Assembly: GCF_003119115.1 (NCBI RefSeq) | Contig: NZ_CP022367.1 | Span: forward strand, 571,001-635,000 | DNA length: 64,000 nt | Origin: Azospirillum sp. TSH58 | GTDB lineage: Bacteria; Pseudomonadota; Alphaproteobacteria; Azospirillales; Azospirillaceae | Reading direction: 5' to 3' | Shown here: piece by piece, positions 7,452 to 15,676 of the stretch | Position numbering within the stretch: the first letter of the stretch is position 1 | Layout of the letters: each line of letters starts with the position of its first letter | Notes under the pieces: generated by a model | What the model saw: only the letters and a program-made list of their open reading frames with translations | Database searches by the model: none | Told to the model about the DNA's origin: nothing | Position numbers and translations under genes: made by a program

Positions 7452-8256
7452 GACCGCAGAGCCGTCGCCCGACTCCCTTTCTCTTCCTTTGGAACTGGCC
7501 GACTTCCGGCCCGGCAGCGTGTGGCTGGCGGGGGCTGGCCCCGGCGATCCCGGCCTGCTGACCCTGCTGGCCCTGCAAGGTCTAAGGCAAGCCGACGTGA
7601 TCGTCCATGACGCGCTGGTCGGTGAACGGATCATGGCGCTGGCGGCGCCCTCGGCAAGGCTGGAGTTCGCGGGAAAGCGCGGCGGCAAGCCCTCCGCCCA
7701 CCAGGACGACATCACCAACCGCCTGATCGAGCTGGCGCGCGAGGGGCACCGCGTGCTGCGCCTGAAGGGCGGCGACCCCTTCGTGTTCGGGCGCGGCGGC
7801 GAGGAGGCTCAGGCGCTGGCCGAGCGGGGCATCCCCTTCCGCATCATTCCCGGCATCACGGCGGGCATCGCCGGCCCGGCCTACGCCGGCATCCCGGCGA
7901 CCCACCGCACGGCCAACCAGGCGGTGATCCTGGCGACCGGCCACAGCTGCGCGGGCGGGCCGGACTGGAAGGCGCTGGCCGCCACCGGCGCGCCGCTGAT
8001 CCTCTACATGGCCTGGAAGGGCCTGCCCGGCATCGCCGCGGCGCTGATGGAGGGTGGCCGGTCCGCCGACACGCCGGTCGGCGTGGTGACCGATGCCACG
8101 ACCGAGCGGCAGCGCGTGCTGGTCACCGCGCTCGGCACCTGCGTCGCCGATCTGGAGGCGAGCGGCATGGAACCGCCGGCCATCATCGTCATCGGCGAGG
8201 TGGTGCGGCTGCGCCCCGTGCTCGACTGGCTGCCCAAGGAGGTTCCCCATGGCTGA
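7450..8256 (+). CDS. cobA: Uroporphyrinogen-III C-methyltransferase CobA (SUMT)
   Basis: SUMT transfers two methyl groups to uroporphyrinogen III at C2 and C7, giving precorrin-2, the branch point to B12, siroheme and haem d1. The 268-residue product has VWLAGAGPGDPGLLT, the family motif RLKGGDPFVFGRGGEEA, and IIPGITAGIAGPAYAGIP. No CysG-type dehydrogenase/ferrochelatase domain is present, so this is the stand-alone form. Start ATG 7450 overlaps the divergent cbiD ATG; about 20 non-conserved residues precede the core, so a later start is possible. The TGA overlaps cobB by 8 nt. Confidence 0.95.
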   Translation: MTAEPSPDSLSLPLELADFRPGSVWLAGAGPGDPGLLTLLALQGLRQADVIVHDALVGERIMALAAPSARLEFAGKRGGKPSAHQDDITNRLIELAREGHRVLRLKGGDPFVFGRGGEEAQALAERGIPFRIIPGITAGIAGPAYAGIPATHRTANQAVILATGHSCAGGPDWKALAATGAPLILYMAWKGLPGIAAALMEGGRSADTPVGVVTDATTERQRVLVTALGTCVADLEASGMEPPAIIVIGEVVRLRPVLDWLPKEVPHG

Positions 8257-9595
8257 GGCCCCCATGGCTGAGGTCGCTCCGCGCGGGCTGATCGTCGGAG
8301 CGCCGGCGTCGGGCACCGGCAAGACCACCGTCACGCTGGGGTTGCTGGTCGCCTTGAAGGCGCGCGGCCTGCGCGTCGGCGCGGTCAAGGCGGGGCCGGA
8401 CTACATCGATCCGGCCTTCCATCAGGCGGCGACCGGGCGGCCCAGCGTCAACCTCGACAACTGGGCGATGGGGCCGGACCTTCTGGATTCGCTGGCCCGC
8501 CGCGCCGGGGAGGGCACCGACCTGCTGGTCTGCGAGGCGCTGATGGGCCTGTTCGACGGGGTGGCCGGCGTCGGGGCGACCGGCACCGGGGCGACCTCGG
8601 AGCTGGCCGCGCGCACCGGCTGGCCGGTGATCCTGGTGGTCAACGCCAAGGGCCAGTCGCAGTCCGCCGCCGCCCTGGTCAAGGGCTTCGCCACCTACCG
8701 CGAGGATGTGCGGATCGGCGGTGTGATCCTCAACAACATCGCCAGCCCGCGCCACCTCGCCTTGGCCGGCGGCGCCATCGAGGCGCTGGGCATCCCCGTT
8801 CTGGGGTCCCTGCCCCGCACCCCCGACGTGATCCTGCCCGAACGCCATCTGGGCCTGATCCAGGCGGAGGAGACGGCGGACCTGCAGGAGCGTCTTGCGG
8901 CGCTGGGCCGCTTCATCGCGCAGCATGTGGACCTGGACCGGGTGGCCGCGCTCGCCGCCCCCTCCCGCGCGCCGGAGGGGAGCTTCGCCCCTGCCCTTCC
9001 GCCGCTGGGCCAGCGCATCGCCATCGCGCGGGACGCCGCCTTCACCTTCGTCTACCCGCATCTGCTGGAGGGCTGGCGCGCGGCGGGCGCCGAGGTGACG
9101 CATTTCTCGCCCCTGGCCGACGAGGCGCCGCCCGACGACGCGGACGCCGTCTATCTGCCCGGTGGTTATCCGGAACTGCACGCCGGGCAACTCGCCGCCG
9201 CCGCGCGCTTCCGCGACGGCATGCACCGCTTCGCCGCGCTCGGGCGGCCGGTCTACGGCGAGTGCGGCGGCTACATGGTGCTGGGCGAGTCGCTGGAGGA
9301 CGCGGCGGGCACCACCCACCCGATGCTCGGGCTGCTGGGGGTGCGGACCTCCTTCGCCAAGCGCAAGCTGCATCTGGGCTACCGGCGCGCCGTCCTGCTC
9401 GGCGACACGCCGCTGGGCCGGGCGGGCACGGCGCTGCGCGGGCACGAGTTCCATTACGCCTCCATCCTCGACCGCGGGGCCGACGAGCCGCTGGTCACCG
9501 CCACGGCGGCGGACGGGTCGGACCTCGGGCCGCTCGGCGGGCGGCGGGGCGGCGTCTTCGCCTCCTTCTTCCACGTCATCGCGGCCGACTCATGA
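8249..9595 (+). CDS. cobB: Hydrogenobyrinic/cobyrinic acid a,c-diamide synthase CobB
   Basis: A glutamine-dependent amidotransferase that amidates the a and c side chains of hydrogenobyrinic acid. The N-terminal ATP-binding domain has the P-loop variant GAPASGTGKTTVTLGLL and KAGPDYIDPAFH. The C-terminal class I glutaminase domain has YLPGGYPELHAGQL and the nucleophile cysteine in YGECGGYMVLG, with HEFHYAS near the end. An excellent AAGGAGG (8236-8242) is placed for ATG 8249; a second ATG at 8264 lies in a 15-bp tandem duplication of the start region. The stop overlaps the bluB ATG. Confidence 0.95.
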   Translation: MAEAPMAEVAPRGLIVGAPASGTGKTTVTLGLLVALKARGLRVGAVKAGPDYIDPAFHQAATGRPSVNLDNWAMGPDLLDSLARRAGEGTDLLVCEALMGLFDGVAGVGATGTGATSELAARTGWPVILVVNAKGQSQSAAALVKGFATYREDVRIGGVILNNIASPRHLALAGGAIEALGIPVLGSLPRTPDVILPERHLGLIQAEETADLQERLAALGRFIAQHVDLDRVAALAAPSRAPEGSFAPALPPLGQRIAIARDAAFTFVYPHLLEGWRAAGAEVTHFSPLADEAPPDDADAVYLPGGYPELHAGQLAAAARFRDGMHRFAALGRPVYGECGGYMVLGESLEDAAGTTHPMLGLLGVRTSFAKRKLHLGYRRAVLLGDTPLGRAGTALRGHEFHYASILDRGADEPLVTATAADGSDLGPLGGRRGGVFASFFHVIAADS

Positions 9596-10251
9596 GCGGG
9601 CACGCCTTCCCGCCGGAGGAGCGCGACGCGCTCTACAAGGCGATCTTCTCCCGCCGCGACGTGCGCGGGCAGTTCGCCCCCGACCCGGTGCCGGAAGACG
9701 TGCTGACCCGCGTCCTGACCGCCGCGCACCACGCGCCGTCGGTCGGCTTCATGCAGCCCTGGAACTTCATCGTCGTCCAGGACCCGGCGGTGAAGGCGCG
9801 GGTCCACGCCGACTTCACCCAGGCCAACGAGGAGGCCGCCGCCCTCTTCACCGGGGAGCGCAAGGCGCTCTACAGCCGCCTGAAGCTGGAGGGCATCCGC
9901 GAGGCGCCGGTCAACCTGTGCATCACCTGCGACCGGGAGCGCTCCGGCCCGGTGGTGCTGGGGCGGACGCACATCCCGACCATGGACCTCTATTCCTGCG
10001 TCTGCGCGGTGCAGAATCTCTGGCTGGCCGCGCGGGCGGAAGGGCTGGGCGTCGGCTGGGTCAGCATCCTGCACGAGGACAAGCTGCGCGAGGCGCTGGG
10101 CATCCCGGAGCGGATCGTCCCCGTCGCCTATCTCTGCCTCGGCTACGTCAGCCATTTCCACGAGACGCCGGAACTGGAGAAGGCCGGCTGGCGAAACCGG
10201 CTTCCCCTTGAGGACCTCGTCTTCCGCGACCGCTGGGGCGGGGAAGAGTAG
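9592..10251 (+). CDS. bluB: 5,6-dimethylbenzimidazole synthase BluB
   Basis: BluB uses O2 to fragment reduced flavin mononucleotide into 5,6-dimethylbenzimidazole, the lower ligand of B12. The 219-residue product is a nitroreductase-fold protein with FSRRDVRGQFAPDPV, HHAPSVGFMQPWNFIVV and GVGWVSILHEDKLREALGIP, all typical of BluB rather than general nitroreductases. Its ATG overlaps the cobB TGA, so it belongs to the cobA-cobB-bluB transcript. With oxygen-dependent CobG, this supports an aerobic lifestyle. Confidence 0.94.
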   Translation: MSGHAFPPEERDALYKAIFSRRDVRGQFAPDPVPEDVLTRVLTAAHHAPSVGFMQPWNFIVVQDPAVKARVHADFTQANEEAAALFTGERKALYSRLKLEGIREAPVNLCITCDRERSGPVVLGRTHIPTMDLYSCVCAVQNLWLAARAEGLGVGWVSILHEDKLREALGIPERIVPVAYLCLGYVSHFHETPELEKAGWRNRLPLEDLVFRDRWGGEE

Positions 10252-10261
10252 AACCGCGGCG

Positions 10262-10975
10262 TCAGGCCCCGAAGCCGCCGTCGATGGTCTGGAACGAGCC
10301 GGTGATCATCGCGCCGTGCGGACCGGCGACGAAGGCGGTCAGTTCGGCGACCTCGCTGGCGTGGGCGTGGCGCTTGATCGCCATGAAGCCGTGCATGGCC
10401 TCGGCCATCGGACCGTCGGCGGGATTCATGTCGCTGTCGGTCGGCCCCGGCTGGATGGCGTTGACGGTGATCCCGCGATCCCCGAAGTCGCGCGCCAGAC
10501 CGCGCACCATGCCCTGGACCGCCGCCTTGGTGAGCGCGTAGGCGGCGCCGCCCGCGAAGGGCATGCGGTCGCCGTTCACCGACCCGATGACGATGATGCG
10601 CCCCGGCCCGGTCATGTGGCGCGCCGCCTCGACCGCGGCGTGGTAGGGCCCGCGCACGTTGATGTCGATCATGCGGTCCACCGCGTCGGGGTCGAAGGTC
10701 AGCGGATCGCCGATCATCGCGACCCCGGCGTTGACGACCAGCACGTCCAGCGCCCCCCGCCCGGCCACCGTGGCGATCACCGCGTCGCGGTCGGCGCTGT
10801 CGGTGCGGATCGCCTCGGATCCGGTCTCGGATGCCAGCGCCGCGGCGGCGTCCGGCGAACCGGCGTAGGTGAAGGCGACCTGCCCGCCGCCCGCCGCGAA
10901 GCGCTGGACAATGGCCTTGCCGATGCCCCGGCTGCCGCCCAGGACCAGGATGTTCTTGCCCGCGAAGTCGCTCAT
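10262..10975 (-). CDS. bdcA: SDR oxidoreductase, BdcA-like
   Basis: A 237-residue classical short-chain dehydrogenase: cofactor motif GGSRGIGKAI, NAG motif VVNAGVAMIG, catalytic Ser in VIGSVNGDRMP and YxxxK in AYALTKAAVQG. The overall sequence resembles Escherichia coli BdcA closely, including FTYAGSPDAAAALA, GSVNGDRMP and the C-terminal TIDGGFGA. In E. coli, BdcA has been linked to c-di-GMP binding and biofilm dispersal. Divergent from a TetR gene that resembles BdcR, with two operator-like dyads between them, so the pair is likely repressor and target. Whether it affects c-di-GMP here is unproven; an ordinary oxidoreductase role is equally possible. Confidence 0.8.
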   Translation of the reverse strand: MSDFAGKNILVLGGSRGIGKAIVQRFAAGGGQVAFTYAGSPDAAAALASETGSEAIRTDSADRDAVIATVAGRGALDVLVVNAGVAMIGDPLTFDPDAVDRMIDINVRGPYHAAVEAARHMTGPGRIIVIGSVNGDRMPFAGGAAYALTKAAVQGMVRGLARDFGDRGITVNAIQPGPTDSDMNPADGPMAEAMHGFMAIKRHAHASEVAELTAFVAGPHGAMITGSFQTIDGGFGA

Positions 10976-10994
10976 GATCGGTTCCTTGAATTAA

Positions 10995-11010
10995 TGTAGT
11001 GACCGCTATA
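10995..11010. promoter_or_regulatory. Operator copy 1 between bdcA and bdcR
   Basis: TGTAGTGACCGCTATA lies 20 nt upstream of the bdcA start codon. Its core TAGnGnnCnCTA is an imperfect palindrome of the size typical for TetR-family operators. A near-identical copy in inverted orientation is at 11045-11060 (14 of 16 positions agree when reversed). Confidence 0.65.
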
Positions 11011-11044
11011 TAAAATCACTCCAGGGCATCGCGCAAGGGTTTTT

Positions 11045-11060
11045 TATAGTGGTCGCTACA
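11045..11060. promoter_or_regulatory. Operator copy 2, overlapping the bdcR start codon
   Basis: TATAGTGGTCGCTACA is the inverted counterpart of the site at 10995-11010. The proposed GTG start of the TetR gene (11049) lies within it, so binding here could block both transcription and the ribosome-binding region's template. This placement suggests tight autorepression. Confidence 0.6.
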
Positions 11061-11648
11061 AAAAAATCGGAGCCGCGTGGACGGCGGCGCTCCTTCGACG
11101 TGGACGAGGCGGTGGAGACGGCGATGCGGCTGTTCCACGCCCGCGGTTACGACGCGGTCGGCGTGGCCGAGTTGGGCGCCGAACTGGGCATCAAGCCGCC
11201 GAGCTTCTACGCCGCCTTCGGCAGCAAGGCCGGGCTGTTCGAACGGGCGCTGCGCCGCTACGCGGCGGGCGAGGCGAACATCTTCGCCAGGGCTCTGGCG
11301 GAGGGTGGCGACGTGGCGACGGTGATCGGACGGACGCTGGCGCTCGCCGCGGCGCTCTATCCTGGCCAGAATGGGACGGCGGGGTGCCTCGTGCTCGATG
11401 GCGCGCGCAACAGCGCCGACCCGGAAGCTCAGGCCCTGGCCGACGCGCTCAAGCGGGAAGGCCGCACGGCGATCCGTGACTTCATCGCCACCAAGGCGCC
11501 GGACCGCGCCGACGCCCTGGCCGATCTGGTGGTGATGGCGATGATGGGGATGTCGGCGGCGGCCCGCGACGGCGCGGACCGCGAAAGGCTGGAGCGGGTA
11601 GCCACCATGATGGACCGCGCCTTCCGCCGCGAGTTGGCGGGCGCCTGA
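11049..11648 (+). CDS. bdcR: TetR-family transcriptional repressor, BdcR-like
   Basis: A 199-residue TetR regulator. The N-terminal helix-turn-helix has VAELGAELGIKPPSFYAAFGSKAGLFERAL, shown here only as the stretch from residue 39 to 68 with key residues G46, P52, Y55, F58 and K62. The middle NGTAGCLVLDGARNS resembles the GCMVLEG segment of E. coli BdcR. GTG 11049 is preferred because the resulting N-terminus (MVATKKSEPRGRRRSF) aligns with BdcR and AAGGG lies about 9 nt upstream. Divergent from bdcA with two matching operators, it probably represses both genes; its effector is unknown. Confidence 0.8.
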   Translation: MVATKKSEPRGRRRSFDVDEAVETAMRLFHARGYDAVGVAELGAELGIKPPSFYAAFGSKAGLFERALRRYAAGEANIFARALAEGGDVATVIGRTLALAAALYPGQNGTAGCLVLDGARNSADPEAQALADALKREGRTAIRDFIATKAPDRADALADLVVMAMMGMSAAARDGADRERLERVATMMDRAFRRELAGA

Positions 11649-11773
11649 CCGGTCCCCCCTGCGGAGGATGGTACAGGATTTCCGTCACGTCTTGGTCCTT
11701 ACGACTGACCGGCGGGCGGTGCAGGATCCGCGGCAGCCGGGAACCTCCCGCATCCCCATTGAGGATCACCGTC

Positions 11774-12223
11774 ATGTCCCCGCGTCTCGACTACCACGCC
11801 ACCACCCCCGCCGGCATGAAGGCCCTCGCCGGCGCGCACGGCTACGTCAGCCAGTGCGGGCTTCCGGTCACGCTGATCGATCTCGTGTATCTGCGGGTGT
11901 CGCAGATCAACGGTTGCGCCTATTGCATCGACCTGCACAGCCGCGATCTGCTGAAGAACGGCGTCACCATCGACAAGCTGGTGCTGGTTCCGGTCTGGCA
12001 CGAGGCCGAAGCGCTGTTCACCGACCGCGAGCGCGCCGCGCTGCGCTGGGCGGAGACGGTGACGCGGGTGGCCGAAACCGCCGTCCCGGACGCGGAGTTC
12101 CAGGCGGTGTCGGCCCACTTCTCCGAAAAGGAGGTGGCCGACCTGACGATCGCCATCGGCCTGATGAACCTCTACAACCGCCTCGCCATCAGCTTCCGCA
12201 CGGTCCCCGCCGCAGCCCGCTGA
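11774..12223 (+). CDS. Carboxymuconolactone decarboxylase / AhpD-like protein
   Basis: A 149-residue all-alpha protein of the CMD/AhpD superfamily. The redox motif CxxC with following histidine is present as QINGCAYCIDLHSRDLL, which points to an AhpD-like peroxidase or peroxidase-partner role rather than to lactone decarboxylation. The conserved helix ALRWAETVTRVAE and the C-terminal NLYNRLAISFRT are typical. ATG 11774 is preceded by GAGGAT at 11761-11766. It faces the MocR regulator tail to tail (24 nt apart); genes of this kind are often targets of such regulators, but that is inference. Confidence 0.85.
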   Translation: MSPRLDYHATTPAGMKALAGAHGYVSQCGLPVTLIDLVYLRVSQINGCAYCIDLHSRDLLKNGVTIDKLVLVPVWHEAEALFTDRERAALRWAETVTRVAETAVPDAEFQAVSAHFSEKEVADLTIAIGLMNLYNRLAISFRTVPAAAR

Positions 12224-12247
12224 GCCCCCTGAGCCCGTTCCGCCGGG

Positions 12248-13693
12248 TCAGCCGTGCCGCTTCACCAGCTCGACCAACCGGCGGCAGTCGTCGGGCAGGC
12301 GCCGCTCCTGCAGGTTGGTGATGCCCAGCAGCAGACCGCGGGGACGGGCGGACTCCGGGCCATCGGCGTACCAGGGCGACAGCGGCACGGGAGCGAGGCC
12401 GTCCGCCCGCGCCGCCGCGGCGATGTCGATGTCGCGGCTGCCCGGTGGCAGGACCAGGCGGACCGACAGGCTTCCCGACGCCTCCACCGCCATCGGCGAC
12501 TCCGCTGCCACAGCGTCGCGCAATGCCGTTAGAAGCGCTTGCTGGCGGGCGGCGTAGAGCCGCTTCATCCGGCGCAGATGTCGGAAATAATGCCCGCTCG
12601 CCATGAAGTCCGCGACCGCCCGCTGCATGCCCGCGGCGGGCGCCGGGCACAGGCAGGCGGCGGCCTCGTCGAAGAGACCGGTCAACCCCGGCGGCACCAT
12701 CAGGAAGCCGAGCCGCAACGCCGGGCTGATCGTCTTGCTGAAGGTGCCGGCGTGCAGCACCCGCCCCTGCCGGTCGAAGGAGGCCAGCGCCGGAGCGGCC
12801 CGGCCCTTCAACTGCAGTTCGCTGAGATAGTCGTCCTCGACGATCCACGCCCCGGTCCGCGACGCCCAGTCCAGCAGGGCGAGGCGGCGCTGCAACGTCA
12901 TGGTCACGCCGAGCGGCGCCTGCTGGCCGGGCGTCACCACGGCCAAACCCGCCGCCGGAGCCCGCGCGATCCCCGCATCCACGTCGATCCCACCGCCATC
13001 CGTCGGCACGGGCACCACGGTCATGCCGGCGAGGTGAAGGGCGCGACGGGTCAGGGGAAAGCCGGGCTCCTCCATCCAGGCGGTGGCACCGTCCAGCCGC
13101 AAGGCCCTGATCACCATGCCGAGCGCGCCGGAATAGCCCGCCGTGATGAAAATCTGCTCCGGCGTGCAGCGGATGCCGCGGGCGATGGCCAGCACGGCGG
13201 CGATCTCGCGCCGCAAATCCGGATGGCCGCAAGGATCGGGATAGCCGACCGGAGCCGCCGCCGCGGCCCGCGCCGCCCGCCCGACGATCCGGGACCACAG
13301 CGTGAAGGGAAAGGCGTCCTGCGCCGGCACGCCCATCTGAAAGGGCAGCGGAGTCCGCTCGAAATTGGAAAACAGTTCCGGGAAGGACGGGGCTCGGGCC
13401 GGCCCGTCGGGGGACGGTCCCGCCATGGCCCCCTCGGCCACCCGCGTCCCCGCGGCGCCCAGGCCGACCGCGAGCTGTTCGTCGATCAGCCGTTCATAGG
13501 CGTCGCGCACCGTCCCGCGGGACACCCCGAGTTGCACGGCCAGATCCCGCCAGGACGGCAATCGCGCCCCACCGGCCAGACGGCCATCGCGGATGGCATC
13601 GCGCAGGGCGGCGTGGATCTGCGTGGACAGCGGAACCTTCGCGGTCCGGCTGAGGACGATATCCAGAGTTTCCGGAGGCGGCAGGGCGGGCAT
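12248..13693 (-). CDS. MocR-family (GntR/aminotransferase) PLP-dependent regulator
   Basis: A 481-residue regulator with an N-terminal GntR winged helix (LSTQIHAALRDAI, LPSWRDLAVQLGVSRGTV, residues about 17-75) joined to a fold-type I aminotransferase-like domain. The PLP-binding lysine is in HAGTFSKTISPALRLGF. MocR proteins use PLP as effector or cofactor; PdxR is one example, but I cannot name the target here. ATG 13693 is chosen because the wHTH begins about 15 residues later and the longer frame upstream is implausible. The leader contains an intrinsic terminator (13791-13820) facing this gene. Confidence 0.87.
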   Translation of the reverse strand: MPALPPPETLDIVLSRTAKVPLSTQIHAALRDAIRDGRLAGGARLPSWRDLAVQLGVSRGTVRDAYERLIDEQLAVGLGAAGTRVAEGAMAGPSPDGPARAPSFPELFSNFERTPLPFQMGVPAQDAFPFTLWSRIVGRAARAAAAAPVGYPDPCGHPDLRREIAAVLAIARGIRCTPEQIFITAGYSGALGMVIRALRLDGATAWMEEPGFPLTRRALHLAGMTVVPVPTDGGGIDVDAGIARAPAAGLAVVTPGQQAPLGVTMTLQRRLALLDWASRTGAWIVEDDYLSELQLKGRAAPALASFDRQGRVLHAGTFSKTISPALRLGFLMVPPGLTGLFDEAAACLCPAPAAGMQRAVADFMASGHYFRHLRRMKRLYAARQQALLTALRDAVAAESPMAVEASGSLSVRLVLPPGSRDIDIAAAARADGLAPVPLSPWYADGPESARPRGLLLGITNLQERRLPDDCRRLVELVKRHG

Positions 13694-14133
13694 GGGCCGA
13701 AGGATAACGCAACCGCGCCCTTCCGCAATCCACGGCGCGATCCCCCCGGCGTCACGTCGGCTGCCCCCGGACTCCGGTGCGTCGCGGACGAAAAAAAGGC
13801 CGGAGCAACGCTCCGGCCTTGAGTCTAGGGAGGAAACGCCCCGAGAATGGGCTGGCGGAGAATAGGGGCACCCCTTTCGAACTGGTATTACCAATGCGGA
13901 ATGGGTGCGGTGCAGCATCCGCATAGGCCGAAAATTCCCTGTAAAAAGTATGGCCTTTCGGCAAATCCGATCCGTCCTGGCGTCGCGGGCGTCGCCCCGG
14001 CGCGGAACGGGGCGATTTGTCATCCTCGGTACAGCTTCACCGCCGTCGCGCGAACGCGCATAATCCGCCGCGGAACTGGGGGTGCGGCCCGCGGCGGGGA
14101 TGACCACGCGGACGCTGGATGGGGAACGACGGC
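13694..14133. other. 440-nt intergenic region with dyads and an orphan GntR-type operator
   Basis: No convincing coding frame is seen. Besides the terminator at 13791-13820, the region holds the palindrome TGGTATTACCA at 13883-13893, which has the shape of operators bound by FadR/PdhR/LldR-type (FCD) GntR regulators, and immediately next to it a 7-bp dyad ATGCGGA/TCCGCAT (13894-13924). No FCD-type regulator is encoded nearby. The promoter of the 14134 gene must also lie here, but I find no clear -35/-10 pair. Confidence 0.5.
13791..13820 (-). terminator. Intrinsic terminator on the minus strand, upstream of the MocR gene
   Basis: A perfect 11-bp stem (AAGGCCGGAGC / GCTCCGGCCTT) with a 3-nt loop is followed on the minus strand by seven T residues. 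It lies about 98 nt before the MocR start codon, oriented to stop minus-strand transcription entering the regulator. It would either end a short transcript arising between about 13821 and 14133 or attenuate the MocR mRNA. Confidence 0.75.
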
Positions 14134-15669
14134 ATGGGATTCGGCAGGGGCGTCTGGTTGCGCCCGGTGTTTGCGCTGGTTCTCGGAAGTCTGGCCGGCG
14201 GGATTTCGGCCTGCGGACCCGCCTGGGCGGACCCCGGCCGCTTCACCATCCTCTACGCCCACAGCACGACCGAGCTGGAGGACGTGCAGGGACGCGGCGG
14301 CATCGCCCGGCTCGCCACGCTGGTCCGGCAGGAGCGGGCGGCGGGCGGAACCGTGCTGGTCCTGCATGGCGGGCAGGCGCTCGCGCCCTCCGTCCTGTCC
14401 TTCTACGACCAGGGGGCGCACGTCATCGACCTGCTGAACGGGGTCGGCATCGACGCCATGGCGGCGCTGAACCGGGAATTCCATCACGGCGACGACGTGC
14501 TGATGACCCGCGCCTTCGAAGCGAACTTCCCCATCGTCGTCTCCAACGCGGCGGACCGCCAGACCGGCAAGCCGCTGGACGGGCTGGAGGACCGGGCGAT
14601 GCTCAACGCCGGCCCGCTGCGCGTCGGCGTGCTGGCCGCGGCGCCGGCGCGGACGGGGGAGATCACCCGCTCTCCGCGCACGGATTTCCAGCCGCCGGGC
14701 CCGGTCCTGGCGCGCAAGGCAAAGGAGCTGCGCAACGCCGGGGCCGATCTGGTGGTGGCGCTGACCGGCGATTCCGGCGGCACCCACCGCGACGTGATCG
14801 CCTCCGGCGCCGCCGACATCGTGCTCTACCAGGACCGCGGGCGCGTGGTCGCCGTGGACTACGACGGCAAGACCCTGAACGCGACGGTCGAGCCGCAGGC
14901 CGCCTGGGTGCTGGCCTTGGACATCACCGCCGAGAAGGTGACCAGGGGCGACGCCACGCGCACCGTGTGGAGCAGCGGCGTGCGCGCCATCGACACCGCC
15001 ACCCTGGCGCCGGATCCGGCGCTGGACGCGCAGGCCAAGGCCTACCGCGCGCGGCTGGACAGCATGCTGGGCATGCAGGTGGGCCGGCTGGACACGCCCA
15101 TCGACACGCGGCGCGAGGTGGTGCGGGCCAGCGAGAACGCCTTCGCCAACACCGTCGCCGATTCGCTGCGCGAGGCGATGGAGGCCGACGTGGCGCTGAT
15201 CAACGGGGGCTCCTTCCGCGGCGACCGCGCCTACGCGGCGGGCACGGTGTGGACGCGCCGCGACATCCAGACCGAGTTCCCCTTCCACGACACCGCCGTG
15301 CTGATCGAGGTCACCGGGCAGCAGCTGCGCGACGCGCTGGAGTTCGGCTTCTCCGGAATCGAGCAGCTGCAGGGCCGCTTTCCGCACCTGTCCAACGCCC
15401 GAGTCACCGTCGACGCGTCGCGACCGCCCGGCCAGCGGGTGGTGGCGCTGACGGTGGGCGGCAAGCCGGTGGAGCCGGCGGCGCGCTTCCGGCTGGCCAC
15501 CGGCAGCTATCTCGCCAACGGCGGGGACGGCTATGCGATGCTGTCCACCGCCCCGCGGCTGGTGGACGACCGGGACGCCGATTTCGTCTCGACCATCCTC
15601 GCCGGACGGATCGCCCGCACGGGCTCCTTCGCGCCGCAGCTCGACGGCCGCCTGACGGTCCAGCGGTAA
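14134..15669 (+). CDS. 5'-nucleotidase-like exported protein with degenerate metallophosphatase domain
   Basis: A 511-residue exported protein with UshA/5'-nucleotidase layout: signal peptide (about residues 1-32; C27 in ISAC could be a lipobox), N-terminal metallophosphatase-like domain, C-terminal 5'-nucleotidase substrate-binding domain. The C-terminal domain keeps ALINGGSFRGD and SYLANGGDGYAML. The N-terminal domain has lost the metal ligands: the expected ILHTND-x-H reads ILYAHSTTE, GGD reads GGQA, GNHEFD reads LNREFH, and the late GH-x-H reads LYQDRGR. Catalysis is therefore unlikely; ligand binding is possible. ATG 14134 has GGGGAA 7 nt upstream; ATG 14119 is an alternative. A sensor kinase gene starts 7 nt after the stop, so the protein may be its periplasmic partner. 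Confidence 0.82.
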   Translation: MGFGRGVWLRPVFALVLGSLAGGISACGPAWADPGRFTILYAHSTTELEDVQGRGGIARLATLVRQERAAGGTVLVLHGGQALAPSVLSFYDQGAHVIDLLNGVGIDAMAALNREFHHGDDVLMTRAFEANFPIVVSNAADRQTGKPLDGLEDRAMLNAGPLRVGVLAAAPARTGEITRSPRTDFQPPGPVLARKAKELRNAGADLVVALTGDSGGTHRDVIASGAADIVLYQDRGRVVAVDYDGKTLNATVEPQAAWVLALDITAEKVTRGDATRTVWSSGVRAIDTATLAPDPALDAQAKAYRARLDSMLGMQVGRLDTPIDTRREVVRASENAFANTVADSLREAMEADVALINGGSFRGDRAYAAGTVWTRRDIQTEFPFHDTAVLIEVTGQQLRDALEFGFSGIEQLQGRFPHLSNARVTVDASRPPGQRVVALTVGGKPVEPAARFRLATGSYLANGGDGYAMLSTAPRLVDDRDADFVSTILAGRIARTGSFAPQLDGRLTVQR

Positions 15670-15676
15670 CCTCAGA

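Noticed and set aside
14119..14133. ATG 14119 as start of the 5'-nucleotidase-like gene
   Set aside because: It lacks a Shine-Dalgarno sequence, while ATG 14134 has GGGGAA at good distance; kept only as an alternative.
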